This document shows, one piece after another, positions 11,922-23,565 of a stretch of 64,000 nt of DNA. The notes beneath the pieces were generated by a model. That model did not search any database and was not told the DNA's origin. It worked only from the letters and a program-made list of their open reading frames with translations. The stretch's first letter is position 1. Each line of letters begins with the position of its first letter. The position numbers and the translations under genes were made by a program. This DNA is from Pictodentalium vernedei (lineage: Eukaryota > Mollusca > Scaphopoda > Dentaliida > Dentaliidae), in assembly GCA_031216915.1 (NCBI GenBank), contig JAUFNR010000084.1, positions 1 to 64,000 of the forward strand, given 5' to 3'.

Positions 11922-13585
11922 AAGCACTCTCTTTACTGAATGGTGTATCCTCAACGCGCTATGGGCATGTTGACCAGATGAAATCCACTCGCCGACCAGT
12001 CTGCCAACTTAATCCCAAATCAATGTGTGAGCAGGTTCCTCGACAGATACATCGACAGGTGTCTGTACTTACCGGATATATTGTGGGAAATATTTCGAGC
12101 ACCACTTATCTTCAGCCATATTTTTCATGATTTCACTTTCAGTAGGAATTAATGAAGGGACGATAGCTTACGCTTGCTGAACTGCATAAAATATGTTTTC
12201 CTGGGGTTTTTTTGCCATTTTACTTTGGCATAGCATCCACATCCCATATAATTTGTTGTAGTGGATCGTTAGTTCATACTGCTTTATAACCGAACTTGAC
12301 AATGTCAAGATAAGCTATTACCACCACTCGTACGGAAGTCAGTCTGTCTGTCAGTCTGTTCAGATTTTCTTTACCACAATCTACACCCCGTAGTACTTGT
12401 CAGATCATCACAAAATTCCATATGTGGGTTCACGGTCATGTCTGGGTGAGACTTCCCCCTTTTGTTCGCATCAGTACGCCGTGCTAAATTCCCTGTGTCT
12501 GAAACTCAAAAACTTTTAGTACAGTCTAAAGGTCGTATTTATGAAGGGATTTCATCGTAACTCGGTACAAAGACTCCGTACAATGTCGAGACGAGAACGT
12601 CCTATTTTGGTCGTGATCGGTCAACCCTGACGGCGACGCGGGTCCGAAGCCCGAAAAACTTTAACATAGTCTAAAGGTCGTATTTAGGAAGGGATTTCAT
12701 TGAATCTTTATAGGATGACTCCGTATGATGTCTAGACAAGAACGCGCCCTTTTGATAGCGATCGGTCCACCGTGACGGCTACAAGTCCCGAAGCCCGAAA
12801 ATCATTACCACACTCCACAGGTCATATTTATGAAGAGATTTTATTTTAACGTCGTAGGATGACTCTGCGTAATTACTGGATGAGAACGTCCTGTTTGGTT
12901 GAGTTCAGTCAACCGTGACTATCGCAGAGGCGCGTTACCTAGATTCCTTTGGCCCAGTCTACAGATTGCATTTATTAAGGGAATTCCACTGCAAAATTGT
13001 AGGATGACTCAGTATAATGTCATGATCGACGCCTATGACGTAGATTTGTTATCACAGTCTGCAGTTCATATTTGTTAAGCGATTTCATGTTAACTTTGAC
13101 GGATAACTCGGTATAATGTTTAGATGAGTCTGCTCTGTTTTGGTCACGATCGTTCAGCCGTTATCCCGCCTGGTCAGTTGACCTATATTCCTTTAGTACT
13201 GTCTACAGGTTGTTTTTATGAAAGGATTCCACTGCAAGTCGGTAGGATAACGTATATGGTCTCTAAGTGAGTCTTTCCTATTTTGGGCATGATCGGCCAA
13301 CCGTGAACGCCGAGCTGCCGTGTGAACTAGATTCCTTCAGCAACGTCTTCGAGCTATATTTAACAAGGGAGTTTATTGCAACTTGGTAAAATGGCTTGTT
13401 TTGGAATAAGTTTACTGAAACTTGGTAACTTTGGTCGCCATGCATTAACTGTGAGTGCCACATTAACCCAGGCCTCATTTCTTTAGTACAGTCTAAACTT
13501 CAAACTATTCTTATTGGAAACATAGCATACAGGGAACAGAAATTAACATATTCTCATTTATCAAACTTCTTGTCGTATTTCATAA
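11922..13585. repeat. Block D2 of unit 1, older duplicate of D1
   Basis: The same order of parts as D1 about 1.87 kb downstream. It shares the entry sequence (GTGTATCCTC, CTTACCGGATATATTGTGG), the hairpin around CTTGAC-AAT-GTCAAG at 12295-12309, CTGTCTGTCAGTCTG, a run of degenerate ~130-bp repeats and the ACATAGCATACAGGGAACAG tail. D1 and D2 differ at many positions, so this duplication is older than the unit-level one. Confidence 0.7.
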
Positions 13586-14324
13586 TCAATTCATAGACAA
13601 CATTATCCATTTCACAAAACACAACACAAAGTCAGGTTATGCTAAAGTGTCATTGACACTTTCATTTGAACCATTGGCACGCATATATACACACTAACGC
13701 GACTATTTTGCTGGTTAACGCAGCCGAAAAAACAACCGAGCTGCGACAAGTAACTATTAGACTCCCCAACATTTTAATCTGGTGAATACCGTGTTGAAAG
13801 TGTCAGAAGCCAGTGTACCCCGCATGCTGTACTGTTGTGCTCTGTGCATTAGTACGCAATGGTACCACATAGTACATGGGAAAAAGACTCCAAGAACCTT
13901 GTCTAAGGGCTCACGGATGGCAGATGATGAATGAGGATCATCAGCGAACAGTCACCGTGATCTTTCAATTTTAAAATCACTGTGCCATCAATGAACCATT
14001 GCGCTTCACTAACTCGACTCTCATATTCCATTTGTGAAGGATATTCAAGATTCTGATCCACTTCGTACATTGAAAAAAAACAAATACTGGTTGTTTAGAT
14101 GTAGTCTATTTAAAATTGATAAAATGCAAAACGTTGTGTGAATGGCGTTCATTTAGAAAACGAACATATATATAACGTTGCCTAAACGACTCCCATATGA
14201 TAAAAATATACGCAACACGTTGCGCAAATGACGTTTAACCGGATTTCAGTCTCTGTCTGCGTTTCACCGAACAAGTCCAAATAACGATAAACATGTTATT
14301 TGTTACCATTTGGGTCACTCCGTG

Positions 14325-16310
14325 CTCTCAAGATGTGGTCTTTTTTTAAATCCGGCCAAAATGCATATTTTTCTTAAATTTCCCATCCTCCTGTGAATTG
14401 GGGATGCGTTAGCGAAGCACCGACGCATACTGGTTTTCATGCCAACGACCCCAAATCGTGTTCACCTGAATCATCTCTTATCTTTGAGACAATTACAGGC
14501 TCTCAAGATAAGGATTTTATTGAAACCTGGGCCTAAAGTGGGACCTTCGTTGTGTATCTCACGAGCCCCACTCAATAGAAGCCTCCCAGACAATCGCAGT
14601 TGGGGCCGCTCGTCAAAAGTATCTTAAGTAGCTGGCTCTCCTCGGAGAGCCCCCACCCCTCGCCAAAATAGACAATGTATTTCCTCTCGGTAAAAACGCA
14701 CGGTACACTGCAGAACGAGGAACTCCTTTATAAGACCGAGGAAACCACTGAACTGGGGCGAGTAACTATCAGACTCTCCAACATTTTATTCCTGTGGAAA
14801 CGGGGTTGACAGTGTCAGAAGCCAAATATATCACCACATTCTGTACTGTCATGCTCTGTGCATTAGTAAACAATTGCACCACACCTCACATGGGCAAATG
14901 ACACCAAGAGCCTTGTTTTAGGCCACATTGCAGTTGAGGAATGAGGATCATGAGCGAACCGTCCTCGTAATCTTTCAATTTGAAGTTCACTGTGCTGATC
15001 AAGGAACGATTACACTTCGCAAACGCAACTCTGATGTTGTATTTGTGACAGATATTCAAGATTCTGATCCACTTCGCACTTTTAAAAAACAAATACTTGT
15101 TATTTAGATGTCGTCTATTTAATATTGATAATAATGCAAAACGTTGCCTGAATGGCGTTCATATAGAAAGCGAACATATATATTACGTTGCCTGAATGAC
15201 TCCCATATGATAAAAATATATACAACACGTTGCCCAAATGACGTTTAACCGGATTCCAGTCTCTGTCTGCTTTTCTCCGAACAAGTCCAAATAACGATAA
15301 ACATGTTATTTGTTGCCATTTGGGTCACTCCGTGCTCACAAGATGTCTTTTTTTTAAATCCGGCCAAAATGCATATTTTTCTTAAATTTCCCATCCTCCT
15401 GTGAATTGTGGATGCGTTAGCGAAGCACCGACGCATACTGGTTTTCATGCCTATGACCCCAAATCGTGTTCACCTGAATCATCTCTTATCTTTGAGACAA
15501 CTACAGGCTCTCAAGATAAGGATTTTATTGAAACCTGCGCCTAAAGTGGGACGTTCATTATTTGCCATCTCTGTGTTTTGCGGGCGTGTTCAATTAGGAT
15601 CCGACCCGCCGTGGATTTCATGCATTTTACTTAATAACACGTGTAATTAGCACCCTTAAAACCACTCCAGGTTCTGAAGAATATAGATTTTTATTGAAAT
15701 CTAGGCCTGCCTGAAATCGAACAATTCTTATTTGCCATCCACTTACCAACACCGAATGTGTTCCGCCAAGGTCGGAATGGGCCTTGTCTTTATTTCGTCG
15801 AGCACAAATTATGATAATGATCATTATTGTAATTTCGAGCCAAAAACCTGACTTTTCCTTCTTGCCATACCCTTGCGCACTTTGGATGTGCACACGCCGC
15901 GTCCGACCATGCCTGGTTTTCATCCAAATGGACCCACCTCATGGTAAGACGAGTCACAGTTGCCTTTGGGGGCACTGCAAAGTACACTCCTCACCACCCC
16001 ACCCCTAACATGTGGGTTTAATTGGAATTCAAACCCTGAGTCAGACTTGACTATAATTTGCTAACCTTTTTGTGATATTCGGATATGTTTGATTTGTTCT
16101 GGCTTTCGCGAAGAACTGTCCAAATTATGAATACACGAGCCATTAGTTGCATTTGAGACCAATCCACACTCAAATAATTTTTCTGAAATGATTTTGGGAA
16201 CCAAATAAGACTATTCATTAGGGGCAATCCAGGCCCTCAAGATAGAGAGTTTATTAAAATCCGAGCCTGCAGTTGAACTTTTCTTCTTGTTAAACACCCT
16301 TTTGTTAACA
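14325..16310. repeat. R2 field of unit 1: ~145-bp degenerate repeats
   Basis: Degenerate copies carry the ordered words GGTTTTCATGC, CTCAAGATAAGGATTTTATT, GAAACCTGGGCCTAAA, GGGACCTTC and ATTTGCCATC. A 14-bp palindrome, ATAATGATCATTAT, sits in one copy near 15812. The field is interrupted by an R3-like piece and a GTTGCC cassette at about 14550-15250. Equivalent fields are at about 22735-25330 and 31780-33790. Non-coding as far as I can see. Confidence 0.65.
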
Positions 16311-16379
16311 CCGAATATGTTGAACTAGGATCCTACCCACATAAGTGTGTGTATGGATAGCGTCAAGAATGCGCTAGCA

Positions 16380-17270
16380 GGTAAACGGGGAGAGTACTTA
16401 TAGGAGTGTCTTTGAAGATGAGTCCTCCCATCCCTGCTGAACTTTGGCGCACGGAGGACGAGAGTGTCACCAGTTATGCATTTCAGACGAGGGCCTTTTC
16501 ATCAGACCATGGACCGTAGTTTGCAGTGGACGGTGGATGGCAAGGGCGATAATTAAGTACTCGCGTGAAAGCAACGGTAGTAAGTAGCACTCTGCTTAGA
16601 AGATAATTTTCTTTCTCTCTGGAAGCGCAGTTGGATGAATTTTTGAGAGTGCACAGTGCCTACACCCCTCGTCCACAAGCGGAGTGCTTTGCACGCGAGC
16701 AGCACTCCCTTTATCGAAGATTTCATCCGTCCTGGTAAGATCGGCAGCTGTTGGCTCCCCACAACCATCACCCCCTCCCCACACACACGCATGTACAATC
16801 TGTAAAAGCGATCGTGCTTTTAAAGGTAATTTAAATGCAGGCCGACCTGCCCCCAGAAAATAGTATTATATATCTGGACCCCCCCCCCCCCCCCACACAC
16901 ACATACACACAGTCCTCGTTAGAAGACGATGTATTGCAGACGAGGTCCCCTTTCATCAAAACAGACGGCGTGGTTGAATTTATCCCCTTCATGAAAACAG
17001 ACGGGGTGGATGAATTTATCTGGACAGTGACTTGCAGATGAACCTCCTCTCTCGTTAAAGGGGACGTGTATCTCACGAGCCCCACTCAATAGAAGCCTCC
17101 CAGACAATCGCAGTTGAGGCCGCTCGTCAAAAGTATCTAAAGTAGCTGGCTCTCCTCGGAGAGCCCCCACCCCTCGCAAAAATGGACAATGTATTTCCTC
17201 TCGGTAAAAGCGCACGGTACACTGCAGAACGAGGAACTCCTTTATAAGACCGAGGAAACCGCTGAACTGG
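16380..17270. repeat. R3 field of unit 1: ~70-bp degenerate repeats
   Basis: Degenerate copies carry CTCGGTAAAAGCG, GAGGTCCCCTTT, CATCAAAACAGACGG and GAGAGTGCACAGTGC. It includes a C16 tract at 16879-16894 followed by a CA repeat. The equivalent fields are at about 25420-26310 and 33850-34760, where the C tract is 20 (25905-25924) and 12 (34351-34362) bp. Confidence 0.6.
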
Positions 17271-18464
17271 GGCGAGTAACTATCAGACTATCCAACATTT
17301 TATTCCGGTGGAAACGGGGTTGACAGTGTCAGAAGCCAAATATATCACCACGTACTGTACTGTCATGCTCTGTGCATTAGTAAACAATGGCACCACACCT
17401 CACATGGGCAAATGACACCAAGAGCCTTGTCGAAGGCCACATTGCAGTTGAGGAATGAGGATCATGAGCGAACCGTCCTCGTAATCTTTCAATTTGAAGT
17501 TCACTGTGCTAACCAAGGAATGACTGCACTTCGCAAACGCAACTCCAATGTTGTATTTGTGACAGATATTCAAGATTCTGATCCACTTTGCACTTTTAAA
17601 AAACAAATACTTGTTATTTAGATGTCGTCTATTTAATATTGATAATGATGCAAAACGTTGCCTGAATGGCGTTCATATAGAAAGCGAACATATATATAAC
17701 GTTGCCTGATTGACTCCCATTTGATAAAAATATATACAACACGTTGCCCAAATGACGTTTAACCGGATTTCTGTCTCGGTCTGCGTTTCACCGAACAAGT
17801 CCAAATAACGATAAACATGTTATTTGTTGCCATTTGGGTCACTCCGTGCTCACAAGATGTGGTCTTTTTTTAAATCCGGCCAAAATGCATATTTTTCTTA
17901 AATTTCCCATCCTCCTGTGAATTGTGGATGCGTTAGCGAAGCACCGACGCATACTGGTTTTCATGCCAATGACCCCAAATCGTGTTCACCTGAATCATCT
18001 CTTATCTTCGAGACAACTACAGGCTCTCAAGATAAGGATTTTATTGAAACCTGGGCCTAAAGTGGGACCTTCATTATTTGAAAGCTCACCCACGGCTCAC
18101 TGCAGAATTATACTCTTAAATCAGTTCGGCTACAAATTAACCCACATCCACTGTGTTAAGTGAATACGACCCGTTTCTGTACGATCCACCCCTCCCCCCC
18201 CCCCCCCCCTCCCACACACACTTTGATGTCTTGTGGACAGTGCTAAATAACCACCCTGCAACAGACCAATCTTCTTCATTTATAATAAATTTCTCTGTTT
18301 GTTATTGTAAAATATATAGTTTCGTCCAATAGTACGTTCTTCATTTAAACTCAAGTAAACAAGGACAGATGTTGGTGTGTTTGAGTGAGGGTATGTGTAT
18401 GCTTGGGTAGGGCGGGTTATCTGTCGGTTCATAAACCTATACCGGTTGTATGTGTAGATGTGAA

Positions 18465-20070
18465 GACACTCTCTCTTCACTGAGTGGTGTATCCTAGACG
18501 CGGTATGGGGCAATTTGACCAGATGGAATTCACTCGCAGACCAGTCTACCAAATTAATCTCAAATCAATGTGTGGGCAGATTCCCCGACAGTTACTCCGA
18601 CAGGTGTCTGTACTTACCGGCTATATCGTGGGAAATATTTCGAGTACCATCCATCTTTAGCCATATTTTTCCTGATACCAGTTTCAGTAGGAATTGATGA
18701 TGGGAAAATCGGTTACGTTTACTAAAATGCATGAAACATCTGTTCAGGTTTTTTTTTTGCCCTTTTACTTTGGCCTTGCACCACATCCCATCTATATTTG
18801 CTTTAGTGGATCGTAGGTTCATACGGATTTTTAGCTTAACTTGACAAAGTCAAGATAAGCTATTATTGCCATCACGCGTGTGGAAGTCTGTCAGTCTCTT
18901 TGCATTTACTTTAGCATAGGTTACACTCCACAGTTCTACTCGGATCCTCGCGAATGTTCACATGCTGGTTTAAGGTCCTTTCCGGATGATAATGTCCACT
19001 TCTGGCCGTGATCGGTCAGTTGTGACGGCTGTCGGAGCCCGAAGCACGAAAACATTCAGCACAGCCCACAGGTCGAATTTATGAAGGGATTTCGCTGTAA
19101 CTTGGTGGGATAACTTCGAATGTCTAGATGAGAACGTCCACTTTTGGTCGCGATCGATCAACCGTAACGGCTACGTGGTCCGAAGCCCGAAAACCACTCA
19201 CACAGCCTACAGGTAGTATTTATAAAGTGATTTTATTGTAACTTTGTACGACGATTCCTCCGTATAATGTGCAGAAGGAAGAAAACGTCCCCTTTTGGTC
19301 TCGATCGGTCCACCTTGACGGCTACGCGGGCCCGAAGCCCGAACATATTTACCACAGTCCACAGGTCGTTTTTACGAAGGTATTTGATTTTAACTTCGTA
19401 GGATGACTCTGTATAATGTCGAGATGAGACCTTTTTGGTCGGTTTCAGTCAACCGTGACGGCCGCATGGGGCGTTTCCTAGATTCCTTTAGCACAGTCTG
19501 CAGATTGCATTTAATAAAGCTTTGTTATTGCAAAATTGATCAGCTGTGACGGCCGTACAGGCCTGTGACTTATATTTGTTTGGCACAGTCTAGAGTTCAT
19601 ATTTATGAAGCGATTTCATTGTAACTTGGCAGGATGACACAGTATGATGTCTCGATGAGTCTGTTCTATTTTTGGTCACAATCGCTCAGCCGTTACCACG
19701 GCTTGTCACGTGACCTAGATTCATTTTGAACTGTCTACAGGTTGTTTTTATGAAGGGATTTCATTGTAACTTCGTAGGATAACTTGGTATGATATCTAGA
19801 TGGAACTCTCCTATTTTGGTAATGATCGGCCAACTGTGACCGCCGAGCTGTCATGTGACCTAGATTCCTTTGGCAATGTCTGTGAGTTATATTTATAAAG
19901 GAATTTCATTGGAACTTGGTAGGATGACTCTTTTTGAAATAATTAAAACTCAGGCCTCACTTCTTTAGCACAGTCTAAACCTTAAATTATTCTTATTCCA
20001 AACATAGCATACAGGGAATAGAAATTAACATATTCTCAATTATCAGTTCTTGTATTTCATTTCATAAACA
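18465..20070. repeat. Block D1 of unit 2
   Basis: The counterpart of 10047-11647. The hairpin near 18833-18860 is longer here (AGCTTAACTTGAC / GTCAAGATAAGCT, one mismatch). Confidence 0.7.
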
Positions 20071-20346
20071 GAGAGACGAGAGCTTCACCGATTTTGATCA
20101 CGAACTGTGCATTTTAGGTGAGGGTTTTTTCATCAGAACACTGACCGTACTTCTAGGCGAGGGCTTCCTCTTACCAAAGTGGAAGGTAAGGTCGGAAGAT
20201 AGCTAACCATGAGCGGGAAAGCCACGGCAGTAACTAATACTCTCTTCAGAAAATGACCGTCTTACTATGAGGGAGCGCAGTTGAATTAGTTTTTGAGAGT
20301 GAACAGTGCACCCAGCCCTCGTTAGAATGCGGAGTGCTTTGTACGC

Positions 20347-22010
20347 GAAAGCACTCTCTTTACTGAATGGTGTATCCTCAACGCGCTATGGGCATGTTGA
20401 CCAGTTGAAATCCACTCGCCGACAAGTCTGCCAACTTAATCCCAAATCAATGTGTGAGCAGGTTCCTCGGCAGATACATCGACAGGTATCTGTACTTACC
20501 GGATATATTGTGGGGAATATTTCGAGCACCACTTATCTTCAGCCATATTTTTCATGATTTCACTTTCAGTAGGAATTAATGAAGGGACGATAGCTTACGC
20601 TTGCTGAACTGCATATAATATGTTTTCCTGTTTTTTTGCCATTTTACTTTGGCATAGCATCCACATCCCATATAATTTGTTCTAGTGGATCGTTCGTTCA
20701 TACTGCTTTATAACTGAACTTGACAATGTCAAGATAAGCTATTACCACCACTCGTGCGGAAGTCAGTCTGTCTGTCAGTCTGTTCAGATTTTCTTTACCA
20801 CAGTCTACACCCCGTAGTACTTGTCAGATCATCACAAAATTCCATATGTGGGTTCACTGTCATGTCTGGGTGAGACTTCCCCCTTTTGTTCGCATCAGTA
20901 CGCCGTGTTAAATGCCCGAGGCTGAAACCCAAAAACTTTTAGTACAGTCTAAAGGTCGTATTTATGAAGGGATTTCATCGTAACTCGGTACAAAGACTCC
21001 GTATAATGTCTAGACGAGAACGTCCTAGTTTGGTCGTGATCGGTCAACCCTGACGGCTACGCGGGTCCGAAGCCCGAAAAACTTTAACATAGTCTAAAGG
21101 TCGTATTTAGGAAGGGATTTCATTGAATCTTTATAGGATGACTCCGTATGATGTCTAGGCAAGAACGCGCCCTTTTGATAGCGATCGGTCCACCGTGACG
21201 GCTACAAGTCCCGAAGCCCGAAAATCATTACCACACTCCACAGGTCATATTTATGAAGAGATTTTATTTTAACGTCGTAGGATGACTCTGCGTAATTACT
21301 GGATGAGAACGTCCTGTTTGGTTGAGTTCAGTCAACCGTGACTATCGCAGAGGCGCGTTACCTAGATTCCTTTGGCCCAGTCTACAGATTGCATTTATTA
21401 AGGGAATTCCATTGCAAAATTGTAGGATGACTCAGTATAATGTCATGATCGACGCCTATGACGTAGATTTGTTAGCACAGTCTACAGTTCATATTTGTTA
21501 ACCGATTTCATGTTAACTTTGACGGATAACTCGGTATAATGTTTAGATGAGTCTGCTCTGTTTTGGTCACGATCGTTCGGCCGTTATCCCGCCTGGTCAG
21601 TTGACCTATATTCCTTTAGTACTGTCTACAGGTTGTTTTTATGAAAGGATTCCATTGCAAGTTGGTAGGATAACGTGGTATGATCTCTAAGTGAGTCTTT
21701 CCTATTTTGGGCATGATCGGCCAACCGTGAACGCCGAGCTGTCGTGTGAACTAGATTCCTTCAGCAACGTCTTCGAGCTATATTTAACAAGGGAGTTCAT
21801 TGCAACTTGGTAAAATGGCTTGTTTTGGAATAAGTTTACTGAAACTTGGTAACTTTGGTCACCATGCATTAACTGTGAGTGCCACATTAACCCAGGCCTC
21901 GTTTCATTAGTACAGTCTAAACTTCAAACTATTCTTATTGGAAACATAGCATACAGGGAACAGAAATTAACATATTCTCATTTATCAAACTTCTTGTCGT
22001 ATTTCATAAT
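20347..22010. repeat. Block D2 of unit 2
   Basis: The counterpart of 11922-13585, with the same hairpin and ~130-bp degenerate repeats. Confidence 0.7.
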
Positions 22011-22979
22011 CAATTCATAGACAACATTATCCATTTCACAAAACACAACACAAAATCAGGTTATGCTAAAGTGTCATTGACACTTTCATTTGAACCATTG
22101 GCACGCATACATACACACAAACGCGACTATTTTGCTGGTTAACGCAGCCGAAAAAAAAACAACCGAGCTGCGACAAGTAACTATTAGACTCCCCAACATT
22201 TTAATCTGGTGGATACCGTGTTGAAAGTGTCAGAAGCCAGTGTACCCCGCATGCTGTTCTGTTGTGCTCTGTGCATTAGTACGCAATGGTACCACATAGT
22301 ACATGGGAAAAAGACTCCAAGAACCTTGTCTAAGGGCTCACGGATGGCAGATGATGAATGAGGATCATCAGCGAACAGTCACCGTGATCTTTCAATTTTA
22401 AAATCACTGTGCCATCAATGAACCATTGCGCTTCACTAACTCGACTCTCATATTCCATTTGTGAAGGATATTCAAGATTCTCATCCACTTCGTACATTGA
22501 AAAAAAAACAAATACTGGTTGTTTAGATGTAGTCTATTTAAAACTGATAAAATGCAAAACGTTGTGTGAATGGCGTTCATTTAGAAAACGAACATATATA
22601 TAACGTTGCCTAAACAACTCCCATATGATAAAAATATATGCAACACGTTGCGCAAATGACGTTTAACCGGATTTCAGTCTCTGTCTGCGTTTCACCGAAC
22701 AAGTCCAAATAACGATAAACATGTTATTTCTTGCCATTTGGGTCACTCCGTGCTCTCAAGATGTGGTCTTTTTTTAAATCCGGCCAAAATGCATATTTTT
22801 CTTAAATTCCCCATCCTTCTGTGAATTGAGGATGCGTTGGCGAAGCACCGACGCATCTTGGTTTTCATGCCAACGACCCCAAATCGTGTTCACCTGAATC
22901 ATCTCTTATCTTTGAGACAATTACAGGCTCTCAAGATAAGGATTTTATTGAAACCTGGGCCTAAAGTGGGACCTTTATT

Positions 22980-23565
22980 GTTTGCCATCTCTGTGTTTTG
23001 CGGTCGTGTTCAATTGGGATCCGACCCTCCGTGGTTTTCATGCACTTTACTTAATAGCACGTGTAATTAGCACCCTTAAAACCACTCCAGTCTGAAGAAT
23101 ATAGATTTTTATTGAAATCTAGGCCTGCCTGAAATGGATCTATTCTTATTTGCCATCCACTTACCAACACCGAATGTGTTCCGCCAAGGTCGGAATGGGC
23201 CTTGTCTTTATTTCGTCGAGCACAAATTATGATAATGATCATTATTGTAATTTCGAGCCAAAAACCTGACTTTTCCTTCTTGCCATACCCTTGCGCACTT
23301 TGGATGTGCACACGCCGCGTCCGACCATGCCTGGTTTTCATCCAAATGGACCCACCTCATGGTAAGACGAGTCACAGTTGCCTTTGGGGGCACTGCAAAG
23401 TACACCCCTCACCACCCCACCCCTAACATGTGGGTTTAATTGGAATTCCGTGTGTTCCGCCACCGTCTGAATGGGCCTTGTCTTCATGCCGACGAGCACA
23501 AATTATGATAATGATCATTATTGATCTCAAGATAAGGATTTTATTGAAACCTGGGCCTAAAGTGG
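22980..23565. repeat. Unit-2-specific extra R2 segment
   Basis: In units 1 and 3 the phrase CTAAAGTGGGACCTTC runs straight into GTTGTGTATCTCACGAGC. In unit 2 about 0.6 kb of further R2 sequence lies between them. That segment is closely similar to 15550-16020 and 24590-25040. The two edges share CTCAAGATAAGGATTTTATT, so unequal exchange or replication slippage between R2 copies explains it. Confidence 0.65.

Larger units (their letters stand above)
9684..18080. repeat. Large tandem-array unit 1 (about 8.4 kb)
   Basis: It starts at AAAGCTCACCCACGGCTCAC, which recurs at 18081 and 27118. Internal order: a leader with a poly(C) tract (9789-9804), block D1 (10047-11647), block D2 (11922-13585), a bridge with GTTGCC cassettes, R2 field (14325-16310), R3 field (16380-17270), a second GTTGCC cassette (about 17650-17770), and a final R2 fragment ending ATTATTTG. 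It is visibly more diverged from units 2 and 3 than they are from each other. No frame longer than about 100 codons exists. Confidence 0.9.

Noticed and set aside
16470-16515. Minus-strand CTGATGA followed by GAAA, resembling a hammerhead ribozyme core
   Set aside because: Two extra bases sit before any helix II, the stem would be weak, and no matching helix I/III arms are evident. It lies in R3 repeats, not in the PLE terminal repeats where such ribozymes are known.
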